NCBI RefSeq assembly: GCF_026586665.1
Contig: NZ_JAODIY010000008.1
Location: 93,106-157,105, forward strand
Length of the DNA: 64,000 nucleotides
Direction: 5' to 3'
Origin: Halovenus rubra
GTDB taxonomy: Archaea > Halobacteriota > Halobacteria > Halobacteriales > Haloarculaceae
The position numbers and the translations under genes were made by a program. Under the pieces are notes generated by a model. That model worked only from the letters and a program-made list of their open reading frames with translations. It ran no database searches and had not been told where the DNA came from. Of the stretch, positions 1 through 8,798 are shown piece by piece; position 1 is the stretch's first letter, and every line of letters starts with the position of its first letter.

Positions 1-130
1 GAATTGATGTTGGTTGCACACCGAGAGAAAGGTATTCGTCGTGATCGACGTCGTCTCCAGTTTTTTCTTCGTAATGATTCTGTACCTGGGCGAGGAGACC
101 GTGAAGGTGGATAAGCTCCTGCTTTTTCAT
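1..130 (-). CDS. UPF0058 family protein (5' part, runs off window)
   Basis: Only the N-terminal 43 codons are in the window; the gene continues past base 1. The start ATG is the complement of 128-130. The peptide begins MKKQELIHLHGLLAQVQNHY and continues to an acidic stretch and LGVQPTSI, which matches the start of the small haloarchaeal UPF0058 family as I remember it. The function of that family is unknown. A TATA-like TTATAA (complement of 159-164) lies close enough to the ATG for a short or absent 5' leader. It overlaps a perfect palindrome at 165-179. Confidence 0.8.
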   Translation of the reverse strand, partial: MKKQELIHLHGLLAQVQNHYEEKTGDDVDHDEYLSLGVQPTSI

Positions 131-164
131 GGTCGTCTTACCATATAGACTGGAGGGTTATAAT

Positions 165-179
165 GGTACTCTGAGTACC
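165..179. promoter_or_regulatory. Palindromic operator candidate at the UPF0058 promoter
   Basis: GGTACTC-T-GAGTACC is a perfect 7+1+7 palindrome directly adjoining the TATA-like element at 159-164. This position fits a repressor or activator operator. No cognate regulator is encoded nearby, so its identity is unknown. Confidence 0.45.
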
Positions 180-361
180 GTTAACATACTTACCCAAAAA
201 ATGGCCCTTTCAGCCTCCATCCCGCCAGTGTGTCCCAAGAACTCCGGAACTGTTTCGAAAGCGCATCCTCTGCGAGATTGTATAATATTATATAGGTTTT
301 TATGATTTCAGAGCATTTATTTTGTTGGGTTATGACTTTTAGTAATACAATTGAGTGTGCG

Positions 362-1714
362 TTATCCCTCGTACTCGTGGACGGCTTCGTAGACACGCTC
401 AGTTCCCCACTTGATGGTCTCGACAGGGACGCGTTCGTCGCCGCTGTGAACGAGGTCGAGGAAGGGCAACTCATCGAGTTGCATCGGAATGAACCCGTAG
501 CTCTGGACACCAACCTGAGCGAGGTGTCTCCCATCAGTCGCCCCCGCCATCAACAGTGGGATTGAGACACCGCCAGTTTCCGCTTCGAGTATCTCGCCGA
601 ACTCTTCGAACATCTCGAGGTCGGCAGCGGGTGGACCAGGATCGAAGCGGACGACTTCGAACTCTGGATCACTGTTCGTCAACCCACGCAGTTCCTGTAT
701 CACGTCTTCGGGCTTCTGTCCCGGGACGAGCCGACAGTCAAGGAATACCGTGACTTCCTCGGGAACGACGTTTTCTTTATCACCACCCTCGACAATAGTC
801 GGATTGGCTGTATTGTGGAGGAGGGCATCGAACATCTTCGTCTCTACATCCATCGCGTCGAGTACATTGTCAGTTTGTTCGGGGTCTAACAACGCTTGGA
901 ACTGCTCGGCTTGCTCAGGTGGGACGGCGTCGGCAAGTGATTCGAACATTTCCTCGGCGGAAGATGTGATATGGACTGGGAGGCGCTCGCGGTCGACTGT
1001 CTCGACAAACGACGCCATCTGTCCCATGGCTGTCTTCTCGTGTGGGAACGAAGCATGACCGCTGTTGCCACGGAAGGTTGCTTCTAGCCAACAGACCTGC
1101 TTCTCGTTAACCTGGATAGGGTACGTGTCGACGCCGGCGAGGTCGAGATTGAAGCCGCCAAACTCGCCGATTGCGTGGTCGATATCGGTGAATAGTTCAG
1201 GATGTTCGTCGACGAGGTAGCCGAGGCCGTCGTCGCCACCGGCTTCCTCGTCGGAGACAGCGAGCAAGTGAACGTCGCCTGGCGGCTGTTCATCCTCGGC
1301 AGCGAGCCTGAGAAACGTCGCAAGAAACATTGCAACACCGGATTTCATATCGAGCGTTCCGCGGCCCCATACGTGGCTATCTTCGATGATGCCCTCGAAG
1401 GGATCGTGTGTCCAGTCTTGACCGGCTACGGGGACGACATCCACATGTCCATAAAGCAAGAGTGGCGACCCATCGCCACCAGAAACCGTTGCCGTCAGGT
1501 TCGGCCTTTCAGGGTCACGGGCGTAGGTCGCATAATCGATACCGTATGCTTCGAGCAACTCCCCAATCCAGTCAATACAGGCTTTCTCGTTGCCCGGTGG
1601 ATTGACTGTCTCGAACCGAATCAAGTCTTGGAGCAACTCGACCGGTCGCTCGTGTGCGTCAGTCGAGACGAGCGGGTCACGTGGCCCGACTGCCTTCGCG
1701 TCATTCTCTGACAT
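362..1714 (-). CDS. M20 family metallopeptidase (ArgE/DapE-like)
   Basis: A 450-residue cytosolic hydrolase of the M20 dinuclear-zinc family. Visible metal and catalytic motifs are GHVDVVP (His90, Asp92), GRGTLDMKSG (Asp122, bridging ligand) and SDEEAGG (Glu156/Glu157, general base and ligand). A lid/dimerisation domain sits in the middle. The length is normal for ArgE/DapE deacylases (375-450). The substrate cannot be read from sequence: acetylornithine deacetylase, succinyl-DAP desuccinylase and dipeptidase activities all occur in this family, and no arginine or lysine genes lie nearby. The gene stands alone and is divergent from the RNA methyltransferase gene. Confidence 0.88.
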   Translation of the reverse strand: MSENDAKAVGPRDPLVSTDAHERPVELLQDLIRFETVNPPGNEKACIDWIGELLEAYGIDYATYARDPERPNLTATVSGGDGSPLLLYGHVDVVPVAGQDWTHDPFEGIIEDSHVWGRGTLDMKSGVAMFLATFLRLAAEDEQPPGDVHLLAVSDEEAGGDDGLGYLVDEHPELFTDIDHAIGEFGGFNLDLAGVDTYPIQVNEKQVCWLEATFRGNSGHASFPHEKTAMGQMASFVETVDRERLPVHITSSAEEMFESLADAVPPEQAEQFQALLDPEQTDNVLDAMDVETKMFDALLHNTANPTIVEGGDKENVVPEEVTVFLDCRLVPGQKPEDVIQELRGLTNSDPEFEVVRFDPGPPAADLEMFEEFGEILEAETGGVSIPLLMAGATDGRHLAQVGVQSYGFIPMQLDELPFLDLVHSGDERVPVETIKWGTERVYEAVHEYEG

Positions 1715-1807
1715 GGGAGTACGTCGCAGCCGGGAGGCTATAAATCACACTCACTGTAGACGTGTCGTTCCGAAACCGACAAACCACCGACAAGCAAACG
1801 AAAGGCA

Positions 1808-2716
1808 ATGAGCGTATTGGAGCGGTACGAACCGCTCGTAGACGATATGGCGGCGTTACGGGCGGCCTGTGAGCGACCGTTGCCGCCTGTGGTCCGGGTG
1901 AACAGTATCAAGACAACGACTGAGCGGGCACAGCAGGCGCTCGCCGATGAGGGTATCGAATACGAGCAGGCGGAGTGGCATCCCGGCCTATTTCGGCTGC
2001 CTAACGACCAGCCGGGGACGAACTGGCCGTACGTCAACGGCTGGCTCCACGGACAAGAGGAGGTGTCGGCGCTTCCGGCGCGCGTGCTCGACCCACAGCC
2101 TGGCGAGCGTATCTGGGATGCGTGTGCGGCCCCGGGAAGCAAGACGACACAGTTGGCTGCGCTGATGGATGATACCGGACTTGTCGTCGCGACGGACAAC
2201 AATCTTGGCCGGATCTCCGCGCTCCGTTCGAACACGGAACGCCTCGGCGTGACGAACGTTGCGGTCACACGCGAAGACGCCAGAAACCACTCGCTCAAGC
2301 CCTTTGGCTCGGAATCGTACGACCATGCCCTTGCCGATGTTCCCTGTTCCTGTGAAGGGACGGTGCGCAAAAACCCCGACACGTTAGACGAGTGGACACT
2401 CGAACACGTACATGGTATCGCCGGGGTCCAACGGGCGATTCTTGGCCGCGCTATCGAGGTGACACGGCCCGGTGGCACCGTTGTCTACTCGACGTGTACG
2501 TTTGCGCCCGAAGAAAACGAAGCGGTACTTGACCACGCGCTTGCCGAGTACCCTTGTCGCATCGTTGACTTTGAATGTCCGCTCGAAGCCAGAGCCGGCA
2601 TCACCGAGTGGCAAGACGAGAGTTTCGACGAGTCGGTCACCCGCGCAAAACGTATCTACCCCCACCACAATGACAGCGGCGGCTTCTTTTGTGCAAAACT
2701 GGAGGTGACCGAGTAA
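1808..2716 (+). CDS. NOP2/Sun (NSUN) family RNA m5C methyltransferase
   Basis: A 302-residue S-adenosylmethionine-dependent RNA cytosine-5 methyltransferase. The SAM-binding motif I is DACAAPGSKTTQL (about 104-116). The two family cysteines are in DVPCSCEG (Cys180) and YSTCTFAPEENE (Cys230, the expected catalytic nucleophile). There is no N-terminal PUA domain, and the next gene overlaps by one base and may supply an RNA-binding module. Whether the target is tRNA or rRNA cannot be told from the sequence. Confidence 0.92.
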   Translation: MSVLERYEPLVDDMAALRAACERPLPPVVRVNSIKTTTERAQQALADEGIEYEQAEWHPGLFRLPNDQPGTNWPYVNGWLHGQEEVSALPARVLDPQPGERIWDACAAPGSKTTQLAALMDDTGLVVATDNNLGRISALRSNTERLGVTNVAVTREDARNHSLKPFGSESYDHALADVPCSCEGTVRKNPDTLDEWTLEHVHGIAGVQRAILGRAIEVTRPGGTVVYSTCTFAPEENEAVLDHALAEYPCRIVDFECPLEARAGITEWQDESFDESVTRAKRIYPHHNDSGGFFCAKLEVTE

Positions 2717-3222
2717 TGGCCAACGAAAACGAGGGTGAGCGATTTGACCGACTCCCGGCAACTGAAGCCGAGCGCGTCGTTGAGGGGCGGCCAACCCGCC
2801 CGGCGGTAGTTGCGTGGTTCGAGGAACGGCTGGGTATCGACTCCGCGGTGTTCGAGCCGTATTCTTTTTGGGAGCGTGGCTCGGGGAAAATCTGGGCCTT
2901 CCGTGGCGAGGTCGAATCGCCGGTCGAAATTCAAGGCCTCGGCATGACTGCCCTGCGAACCCGCGGCGAACACTGGAAACCGACACTTGAAGCGGTCCAG
3001 CGCTTTGGTGCACACGCCACGAAGAACTGTGTTGAACTCACAGCGGAGCAAGCTCGACGCTTTTTCGCCGGCCAAGACCAGGAACTCGACTGGGAAGGCG
3101 ACTGGGGGTATCTCATCGTTATGCACGAGATTGCCGGCGAGCAAGAGCCACTTGGGGTCGGTCTCTACACCTACGGCGAACTCAAGTCGATGGTCCCGAA
3201 GGGACGCCAGCGCGAGCTCTGA
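2716..3222 (+). CDS. Small protein coupled to the NSUN methyltransferase (probable RNA-binding partner)
   Basis: 168 residues. The ATG overlaps the stop of the methyltransferase gene (TAATG), so translation is probably coupled. It resembles the C-terminal extension carried by RsmF-type NSUN enzymes: a compact domain with PFYRGEVES-like strands (here IWAFRGEVESPVEIQG, GMTALRTRG) and a GWGYLIV-like core (GDWGYLIVM). The inference is a separate PUA-like RNA-binding subunit for its neighbour. I see no catalytic motif. Haloarchaeal homologues are, to my knowledge, annotated only as a DUF. Confidence 0.75.
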   Translation: MANENEGERFDRLPATEAERVVEGRPTRPAVVAWFEERLGIDSAVFEPYSFWERGSGKIWAFRGEVESPVEIQGLGMTALRTRGEHWKPTLEAVQRFGAHATKNCVELTAEQARRFFAGQDQELDWEGDWGYLIVMHEIAGEQEPLGVGLYTYGELKSMVPKGRQREL

Positions 3223-3761
3223 GTCCGGACTGTGGGCTCTCCGAGCCAGCATACTGCCTCGGTTACAACTGGACCGACATCGACTTCTTATTGGTCGAAT
3301 TTCCTTGCTTGCGTTGCTTGCAGCGAGAACTCTCCCGATAAAAACGTGGGTGACCAATGCCGATGGCTCGCCACGCAGTTCCCCGTCGTCGATGGGCCGT
3401 CTCGCCTCGCTCAACGACTGCTTGCAGGCCGTACCACTCAATACAGAAGATGCATGTATTGCAGTGGCTGACTAGGTATCCGCTATCGGTCAGGAAACCA
3501 GTACAGGATGGAGAGAGTTAGTTCAACACCCCACTGGAACTGAGCAGGCTCATACTGGTGGCTGTAATTCTTTTACTCACTGGTCTTTGATCTGCTGGAC
3601 TGCAGCAACTCTCTTCACGAATTTGCCGTTCAAATCTTCACGTACTTACAGCCACCAGTATCAGTCGTGTTACTCTGGAATTAGAGTTCGGACGTGACAA
3701 CAGATATTCTCGCTCAGCGAGGATTATTTACGTATTGTAGTTGATTATATACCAGAGCAAG
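3223..3761. other. Intergenic region, no gene found
   Basis: About 540 bases between the NSUN partner gene and the histidine kinase gene. No convincing coding sequence was seen on either strand. The only clear structure is the inverted-repeat element at 3552-3661. The kinase promoter should lie in the last 80 bases; the AT-rich run around 3722-3751 is a candidate. Confidence 0.6.
3552..3661. mobile_element. MITE-like element with 16-bp terminal inverted repeats
   Basis: ATACTGGTGGCTGTAA at 3552-3567 is repeated as its exact reverse complement, TTACAGCCACCAGTAT, at 3646-3661. The repeats enclose 78 bases that contain no gene. Long perfect terminal repeats around a short non-coding core suggest a miniature inverted-repeat transposable element. 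I see no clear target-site duplication at the ends (flanks GGCTC and CAGTC), and no matching transposase is in the window. Confidence 0.5.
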
Positions 3762-5459
3762 ATGGTGTTCAGCCCACAACTGGTGGGGAGTGTTCAGATC
3801 CTTGCAGGGATGGTAGCCCTGATCCTCCTGAAACCAGCTGTCGATAACTTCGACAAACCCGGCAGTCGAGGGTACGCCGTCTTCACCGCTGGGGTTGGGT
3901 TGTGGATGTTCGGACTTGCGATTCCGAAGTTTACTATGGAGTATAGAGTTACCGTGAGTGGCTTTCATTTTCTAATACTTGGCACTGAACTTGCGGTAGC
4001 AGGATGGTTGTTGCTGGCGCTCTCTGTCACCGACTATGTGAATCATATCCGGCAGACGGCAATCGGACTCGGCGCTGGAATCTTTCTTTTGCAATTGCTA
4101 CTCTGGACGAATCACGTCCACCAGTTTCTGTACACGCCAGGTTCCGGAGTCACTGCAGGGGTCGTTCATAACGTGGATACAGTGGTTATGAACACGTTTG
4201 GGTGGTGGTGGGTCCATACAACTGCGAGCTATCTGTGTGGGTTGACTGGTGAGGCACTCCTCATACGTGGGGCCATCCGCTCAACGGGAATCCGTCGTAA
4301 ACAGTTCGCCTGGCTTTCATTCATCGCCGTTCCAATCCTCCCGGCAAGCATCGTGTCCACGTTTGGAATCTTCAATCTCCCGTACAATGTTTCATCGGTC
4401 GGGTTTTTACTCGCAGTCCCAATCCTGGCTGTGGTGCTGTTTCGAGCCCGGTTTCTGGATATTGTGCCGGTAGCCAGGCGGACAGTAATGGACGAGATGG
4501 ATGCTGCGATAATCACACTCGACAGACACTCCCGCGTTGTCGATGCGAACGAGCGCGCTCGTAAATTGTTCGACAACGACCCGGGATATGTCGGCACGCC
4601 TGCAGACGAGTTCTTCGAGTCTGGGTTTGATGAAATGCTCGAACGGTTCAGCGACGAGGACGACGTCGAATCCGAGATAACGATCACAAACAACGGCCGG
4701 GAACGATATTTTGCTGTGTCCAGATCGCCAGTCGGTACCTCCCCAGAGCATGGAAGCATTATATTACTTCATGATATCACACCGCAAAAACGACGAGAAC
4801 AGGAGCTTGAAGCGACGAAACAGTCCCTCGAACAGTCAAATGAGAAACTTAACAAGTTCGCCAGCACGGTGTCTCATGACCTCCGGAATCCTCTCAACGT
4901 CGCTCAGCTACGTCTCGACCTCGCACAGACGGAAGCTCAGAGTGAGAATGAGCACCTTGTCGCTGTAGAAGAGGCTCATGAACGGATGGAATCTTTGATT
5001 GGGGATCTCTTGGTGCTCGCGCGCCAGGGAGACGTAATTGAAGAAAAAGGCGCTGTTGACGTTACTACGCTCGCAGAGAACACTTGGCAGAACATATCAA
5101 CAGCAGAGGCAACACTCGTAGTTGAGACTGCCCAGACGATTCGTGCTGACTCACCGCGCCTACAAGAACTGCTGGAGAACCTGTTTCGGAATGCGGTCGA
5201 GCATGGTGGTGAGGAGGTGGTTGTAACTCTAGGAGAGATGGCCGATGGCTTCTATGTTGCCGATGACGGCCCCGGAGTCTCGGTCGAGCACCGCGGTGAC
5301 GTGTTTGATTCCGGATACTCAAGCGCCGATGATGGGACGGGATTCGGACTGAACATCGCCCAAGAAATTGCCGGCGCTCATGGGTGGGAGATCTGTCTCA
5401 CCGATAGCAAGAGCGACGGAGCACGGTTTGAGATTACCGGGGTTGAAGTTATTGATTAA
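3762..5459 (+). CDS. Membrane sensor histidine kinase (7TM-PAS-HisKA-HATPase)
   Basis: 565 residues from the ATG at 3762; an in-frame TTG 21 bases upstream is less likely. The first ~225 residues are hydrophobic with about seven membrane segments, as in the archaeal 7TM histidine-kinase sensor region. A PAS-like domain follows, starting near MDEMDAAIITLDRHSRVVDA, and then a short coiled linker. The HisKA box is FASTVSHDLRNPLN with phospho-acceptor His372. The ATPase domain shows the N box LFRNAVEHGG, the G1 box ADDGPGV and the G2 box GTGFGL. No response regulator is adjacent, so it is an orphan kinase whose signal and partner are unknown. Confidence 0.93.
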   Translation: MVFSPQLVGSVQILAGMVALILLKPAVDNFDKPGSRGYAVFTAGVGLWMFGLAIPKFTMEYRVTVSGFHFLILGTELAVAGWLLLALSVTDYVNHIRQTAIGLGAGIFLLQLLLWTNHVHQFLYTPGSGVTAGVVHNVDTVVMNTFGWWWVHTTASYLCGLTGEALLIRGAIRSTGIRRKQFAWLSFIAVPILPASIVSTFGIFNLPYNVSSVGFLLAVPILAVVLFRARFLDIVPVARRTVMDEMDAAIITLDRHSRVVDANERARKLFDNDPGYVGTPADEFFESGFDEMLERFSDEDDVESEITITNNGRERYFAVSRSPVGTSPEHGSIILLHDITPQKRREQELEATKQSLEQSNEKLNKFASTVSHDLRNPLNVAQLRLDLAQTEAQSENEHLVAVEEAHERMESLIGDLLVLARQGDVIEEKGAVDVTTLAENTWQNISTAEATLVVETAQTIRADSPRLQELLENLFRNAVEHGGEEVVVTLGEMADGFYVADDGPGVSVEHRGDVFDSGYSSADDGTGFGLNIAQEIAGAHGWEICLTDSKSDGARFEITGVEVID

Positions 5460-5644
5460 TGTATCTGCAGGTGTCGTCGCCGGTTTCAGGATACGCTGGT
5501 TTACAACAGACGTGGCCTCTCTTTTCGACCCAGTCCAAATATTGTTTTTATGGGATGGTTTCCGCAGCGCTCAGTCGACACCGCTACTGAGCAGCTATTC
5601 CGTCACAATGCCAGCACAAACACATGCCGTGGCTGCCCTGCTGA

Positions 5645-7171
5645 CTACCGCTCTCTGACTGTGCCACCGCTCAACCCCTCCCACTCGACTCCATAACCTA
5701 GATGCCCAAGGACCGCGCTTGTCTCCGAGCAACCATACTCCTCAAGCACGCCCTCGACGGCCGCGAGTGACAGACCAGGCGTTATCTCTTCGCTGATAGT
5801 GTCGAGTACGGCTGGCCTGAGGAGTGTCCCACCAACGCGCTCGTGGTCGGGGAAGGCCATGTCCTCAATAGCTTGTTTGCTCACCCCGTACTCATCCGAG
5901 AGCGCGGCTAGAGTTACCACGTCGGCCTCGGGGTGGAGTACATCGGGAAGTGTTTGGGCAGCATCGGCCTGTAGTTGCTCCTCGTAGCGTCGGAGCGCGT
6001 TCCGTACGTCCTTGATGCGGACGCTTCCTGAGTAGGGGATTGCGCGGTGGTCACGGTCCTCGATTTCTTCACCAACGCCGAGACTCTCGTCGACTGCGAC
6101 GAGTAACTCAACGTCCATGACTTCCTCAAGACGAGTCAATTTCTTCTCGACGTAGTCGGGAGTCCAGAAACCCATAATCTCGAAGTAGACACGGAAATCA
6201 CCGAAATCGTAGTCGAGCGCGAAGTCGGGGATAACGACGTGCTCGCCAGCCGCGACCGCATCAGGCTCGCGGACGAGTGTCCAGTCGAGATCCAGTGACT
6301 CGAAACGGCGGGCGAACTCTGCTTCGATGCCACTGTCGTAGGTGACCTCGGTCACCGGATCGACGCCCGGAACGGTCACGTCCCCGTCTGTGAGTACAAG
6401 ATTGCGCTCGGTGCCTCGGTCGTCGACAGTCGCCTCCAGTCGCCACTCGGTGGTTTTGGCGACAGTCCTGAGCAGGCGGGCGAACCGCGTGCCGTACCGG
6501 CGGGTCTTTTTGAACAGTGCGTCTGGGCCGGTGACGACGATTTCCCGGTCGTTGTCCGCGACACTCCGGCGCTCGCTCTCAGGGAGGCGGCGGATTTCGT
6601 AGAGCAGTCGAAGACGCTTGAGCGCGGAGACGACGGTCTTCGGGTCGCTCGACCGGATTCGCACCTCGGTCGCGTCGAACAGCGCCGTCTGGGCGAGCGA
6701 GAGGTTGTACTGCTCGACGAGTTCGGCTGGCGACCACCGGGAGTCGACCTCGGCGAGAACCTCACGTGATTCGAGGTCGGCATACAGCGACCCCTCGACA
6801 GACTCGGGTGTCGCGTCGAGTTGCTGTGCCACCCGGTCGAGTGCCGCCATCCGCTCGGCCTCCGTAACGACACCGACAGCCTCGCTGGCGGCGAAGGCCG
6901 CCTCCCGCGCTCGTTCCGGGTCGATTGGAGATTGTACCTCCCAGGTCGCCTCGCGGTCGAGGAGTTTCGCAAACCCACGGACAAGTTTAAAATCGTCGCT
7001 CTCGCGTTCGATAGTAGAGAGTGTCTCCCGGAGCGTCTCCCGTTGCTCACCGACATGGCCCTGATAACAGCCGATGACGCGCGCGGCTATCTGTTCGTGG
7101 CTCTCGTCGGCAAACTGAGGCCGATAACCGCCGCCATGCCGGGAGACACGCAGGAGTTCTTTGGTCAGCAT
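5645..7171 (-). CDS. Bax1/DUF790-like nuclease
   Basis: A 508-residue protein beginning MLTKELLRVSRHGGGYRPQF, characteristic of the archaeal DUF790 family. Its studied member Bax1 is a structure-specific endonuclease that partners the XPB helicase in archaeal nucleotide excision repair. The C-terminal half has a restriction-endonuclease-like core (EAEFARRFESLDLDWTLVREP, VVIPDFALDY, VYFEIMGFWTPDYVEKK) with the expected D-(x)n-E-x-K-like acidic residues. XPB (rad25) is not adjacent here, although the two genes are often neighbours in other archaea. The helix-turn-helix-like tail may bind DNA. Confidence 0.85.
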   Translation of the reverse strand: MLTKELLRVSRHGGGYRPQFADESHEQIAARVIGCYQGHVGEQRETLRETLSTIERESDDFKLVRGFAKLLDREATWEVQSPIDPERAREAAFAASEAVGVVTEAERMAALDRVAQQLDATPESVEGSLYADLESREVLAEVDSRWSPAELVEQYNLSLAQTALFDATEVRIRSSDPKTVVSALKRLRLLYEIRRLPESERRSVADNDREIVVTGPDALFKKTRRYGTRFARLLRTVAKTTEWRLEATVDDRGTERNLVLTDGDVTVPGVDPVTEVTYDSGIEAEFARRFESLDLDWTLVREPDAVAAGEHVVIPDFALDYDFGDFRVYFEIMGFWTPDYVEKKLTRLEEVMDVELLVAVDESLGVGEEIEDRDHRAIPYSGSVRIKDVRNALRRYEEQLQADAAQTLPDVLHPEADVVTLAALSDEYGVSKQAIEDMAFPDHERVGGTLLRPAVLDTISEEITPGLSLAAVEGVLEEYGCSETSAVLGHLGYGVEWEGLSGGTVRER

Positions 7172-7339
7172 AGCAACGACTCCGGTCAGTAGGATAAAAA
7201 GCGATGTGGCACTACTGGACGAGCAGTGCCGGATACGTCGCGGTCGAAAACCCTAACACAGGCCCGGTTACGGAGGGCGCTGGTAAGAAGTGCCGGTGAC
7301 GAAGTTGGAATGTCGTTCCCCAACGAAATGCATGTGTAG

Positions 7340-8617
7340 ATGACTCGGGTCACTGCTGAAACCGTCTCACTGGGCGAGTTTACGTTCGAGTGTGGTGAGA
7401 CAATTCCTGACCTCAAGGTTGCCTACGAGGCCTACGGAGAGTTCGAAGGGGCCACCACGCGGGGAAACTCTACGGAAGACCAGACAGAATCAGAAAGTAA
7501 CGCTGTCCTCGTCTGTCACGCGCTCACCGGAAGCCAAAACGTCGCCGACATCGGTGACACCGACGCCGGTCAGACCGGGCAGGCGGCAGCCTGGTGGCAC
7601 GATATCGTCGGTCCCAACAAGCCAATCGATACCGACCAGTATTATGTAGTCTGTGCGAACGTTCCAGGCTCGTGTTATGGCTCGTCGGGGCCAGCCAGCG
7701 AAGCGCCAACGGGACGAGCGGCCGACGACCACGGCCGCTGGGGACCTGCATTTCCACCGGTGACAGTCGGAGACTGGACGCGAGCACAGCGCCAACTTCT
7801 CGACTATCTCGGAGTTGATAAGTTGCACGCAGTCGTTGGTGGAAGTGTCGGCGGAATGAACGCCCTAGAGTGGAGTGCTCGCTATCCCGAGTCTGTGGAC
7901 CGCGTTGGGGCAATCGCAACGGCACCGCGACTCGACACGCAGTGTCTAGGCATGGATGCAGTGGCCCGTCGAGCAATCCGATCTGATGCGAACTGGAACG
8001 GCGGCAACTACTACGACGAGCAGCCCCCGCGCGACGGGTTGGCGTTAGCGCGACAGCTTGGTCACATCATGTACCTCTCAAAGGAGTCGATGGACCGCAA
8101 GTTTGGTCGCCGCGAAGCAGATGGGCAGGGCGATGGTCACGAGTTTCCTGCGGACTCAGCACGCGAGCGGTTTGCCTACCGCGACGTGGAATCATACCTC
8201 GATTATCAGGCTGCCTCGTTTGTCAAGCGCTTCGACGCGAACGCCTACCTGTACCTGACCCGTGCGATGGACGATTACGACCTCGCTGCGGGCCGTGGTT
8301 CTGACGTTGAGGCCCTATCGGCGTTCGATGGCGAGGCCCTCATACTCTCGTTTACCGGGGATTGGCATTTCACTGTTGACCAGGCCGACCGCCTTGCAGC
8401 GGCTTTCCGGGAGAACGATACACCCGTGACCCACGAAACCGTCGAGTCTGACCACGGCCACGATGCGTTCCTCATCGAACCCGAGAATGTCGGCCCGCCA
8501 CTTGCAGGCCTCCTCGGCAAAGACGGAGATGGCCAAGCAGGATGTGACTGCCACAGCGAGCGTGTCGATACAGAGGAGCTTACCTGCCCAACAGCAAAAA
8601 CAAACGAGCGCCAGTAA
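7340..8617 (+). CDS. metX: Homoserine O-acetyltransferase
   Basis: 425 residues, alpha/beta-hydrolase fold. It transfers the acetyl group of acetyl-CoA to homoserine in methionine synthesis. The nucleophile elbow is [14 protein letters not shown] (Ser169). The acid and base are Asp341 (FTGDW) and His374 (DHGHDAFL). [14 protein letters not shown] oxyanion segment lies near residue 60. An insertion of about 12 acidic residues near position 40-55 (EDQTESESN) is typical haloarchaeal padding. It lies 181 bases upstream of metY in the same orientation, making a two-step route to homocysteine. Confidence 0.93.
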   Translation: MTRVTAETVSLGEFTFECGETIPDLKVAYEAYGEFEGATTRGNSTEDQTESESNAVLVCHALTGSQNVADIGDTDAGQTGQAAAWWHDIVGPNKPIDTDQYYVVCANVPGSCYGSSGPASEAPTGRAADDHGRWGPAFPPVTVGDWTRAQRQLLDYLGVDKLHAVVGGSVGGMNALEWSARYPESVDRVGAIATAPRLDTQCLGMDAVARRAIRSDANWNGGNYYDEQPPRDGLALARQLGHIMYLSKESMDRKFGRREADGQGDGHEFPADSARERFAYRDVESYLDYQAASFVKRFDANAYLYLTRAMDDYDLAAGRGSDVEALSAFDGEALILSFTGDWHFTVDQADRLAAAFRENDTPVTHETVESDHGHDAFLIEPENVGPPLAGLLGKDGDGQAGCDCHSERVDTEELTCPTAKTNERQ

Positions 8618-8684
8618 ACTACCCCACCCTACTCGCTCACCGCTAACGCGGTTCGCTTCTTGAGGAAGGGGACTTAGCGCCTGC

Positions 8685-8696
8685 GTTTAATTAAAC
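8685..8696. promoter_or_regulatory. Perfect AT-rich palindrome upstream of metY
   Basis: GTTTAATTAAAC is a perfect 12-base palindrome about 100 bases before the metY start. It could be part of a metY promoter or an operator. I know of no regulator that binds this site, so the regulatory reading is only a suggestion. Confidence 0.3.
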
Positions 8697-8798
8697 ACTA
8701 CCAACTCGACGTATCGGCACCTTGTGCCAGTTGCCTTCGACTGCGGCAGTTCCTGACAGGGAAGCTGTACTTAGGTGGTGTCGGGTCGAAATGAATGT

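Noticed and set aside
5608..5658. 16-codon hydrophobic frame before the Bax1-like gene end
   Set aside because: It is too short and overlaps the convergent gene's stop. A GCTCAG ... CTGAGC stem (5569-5592) just upstream suggests terminator structure instead.
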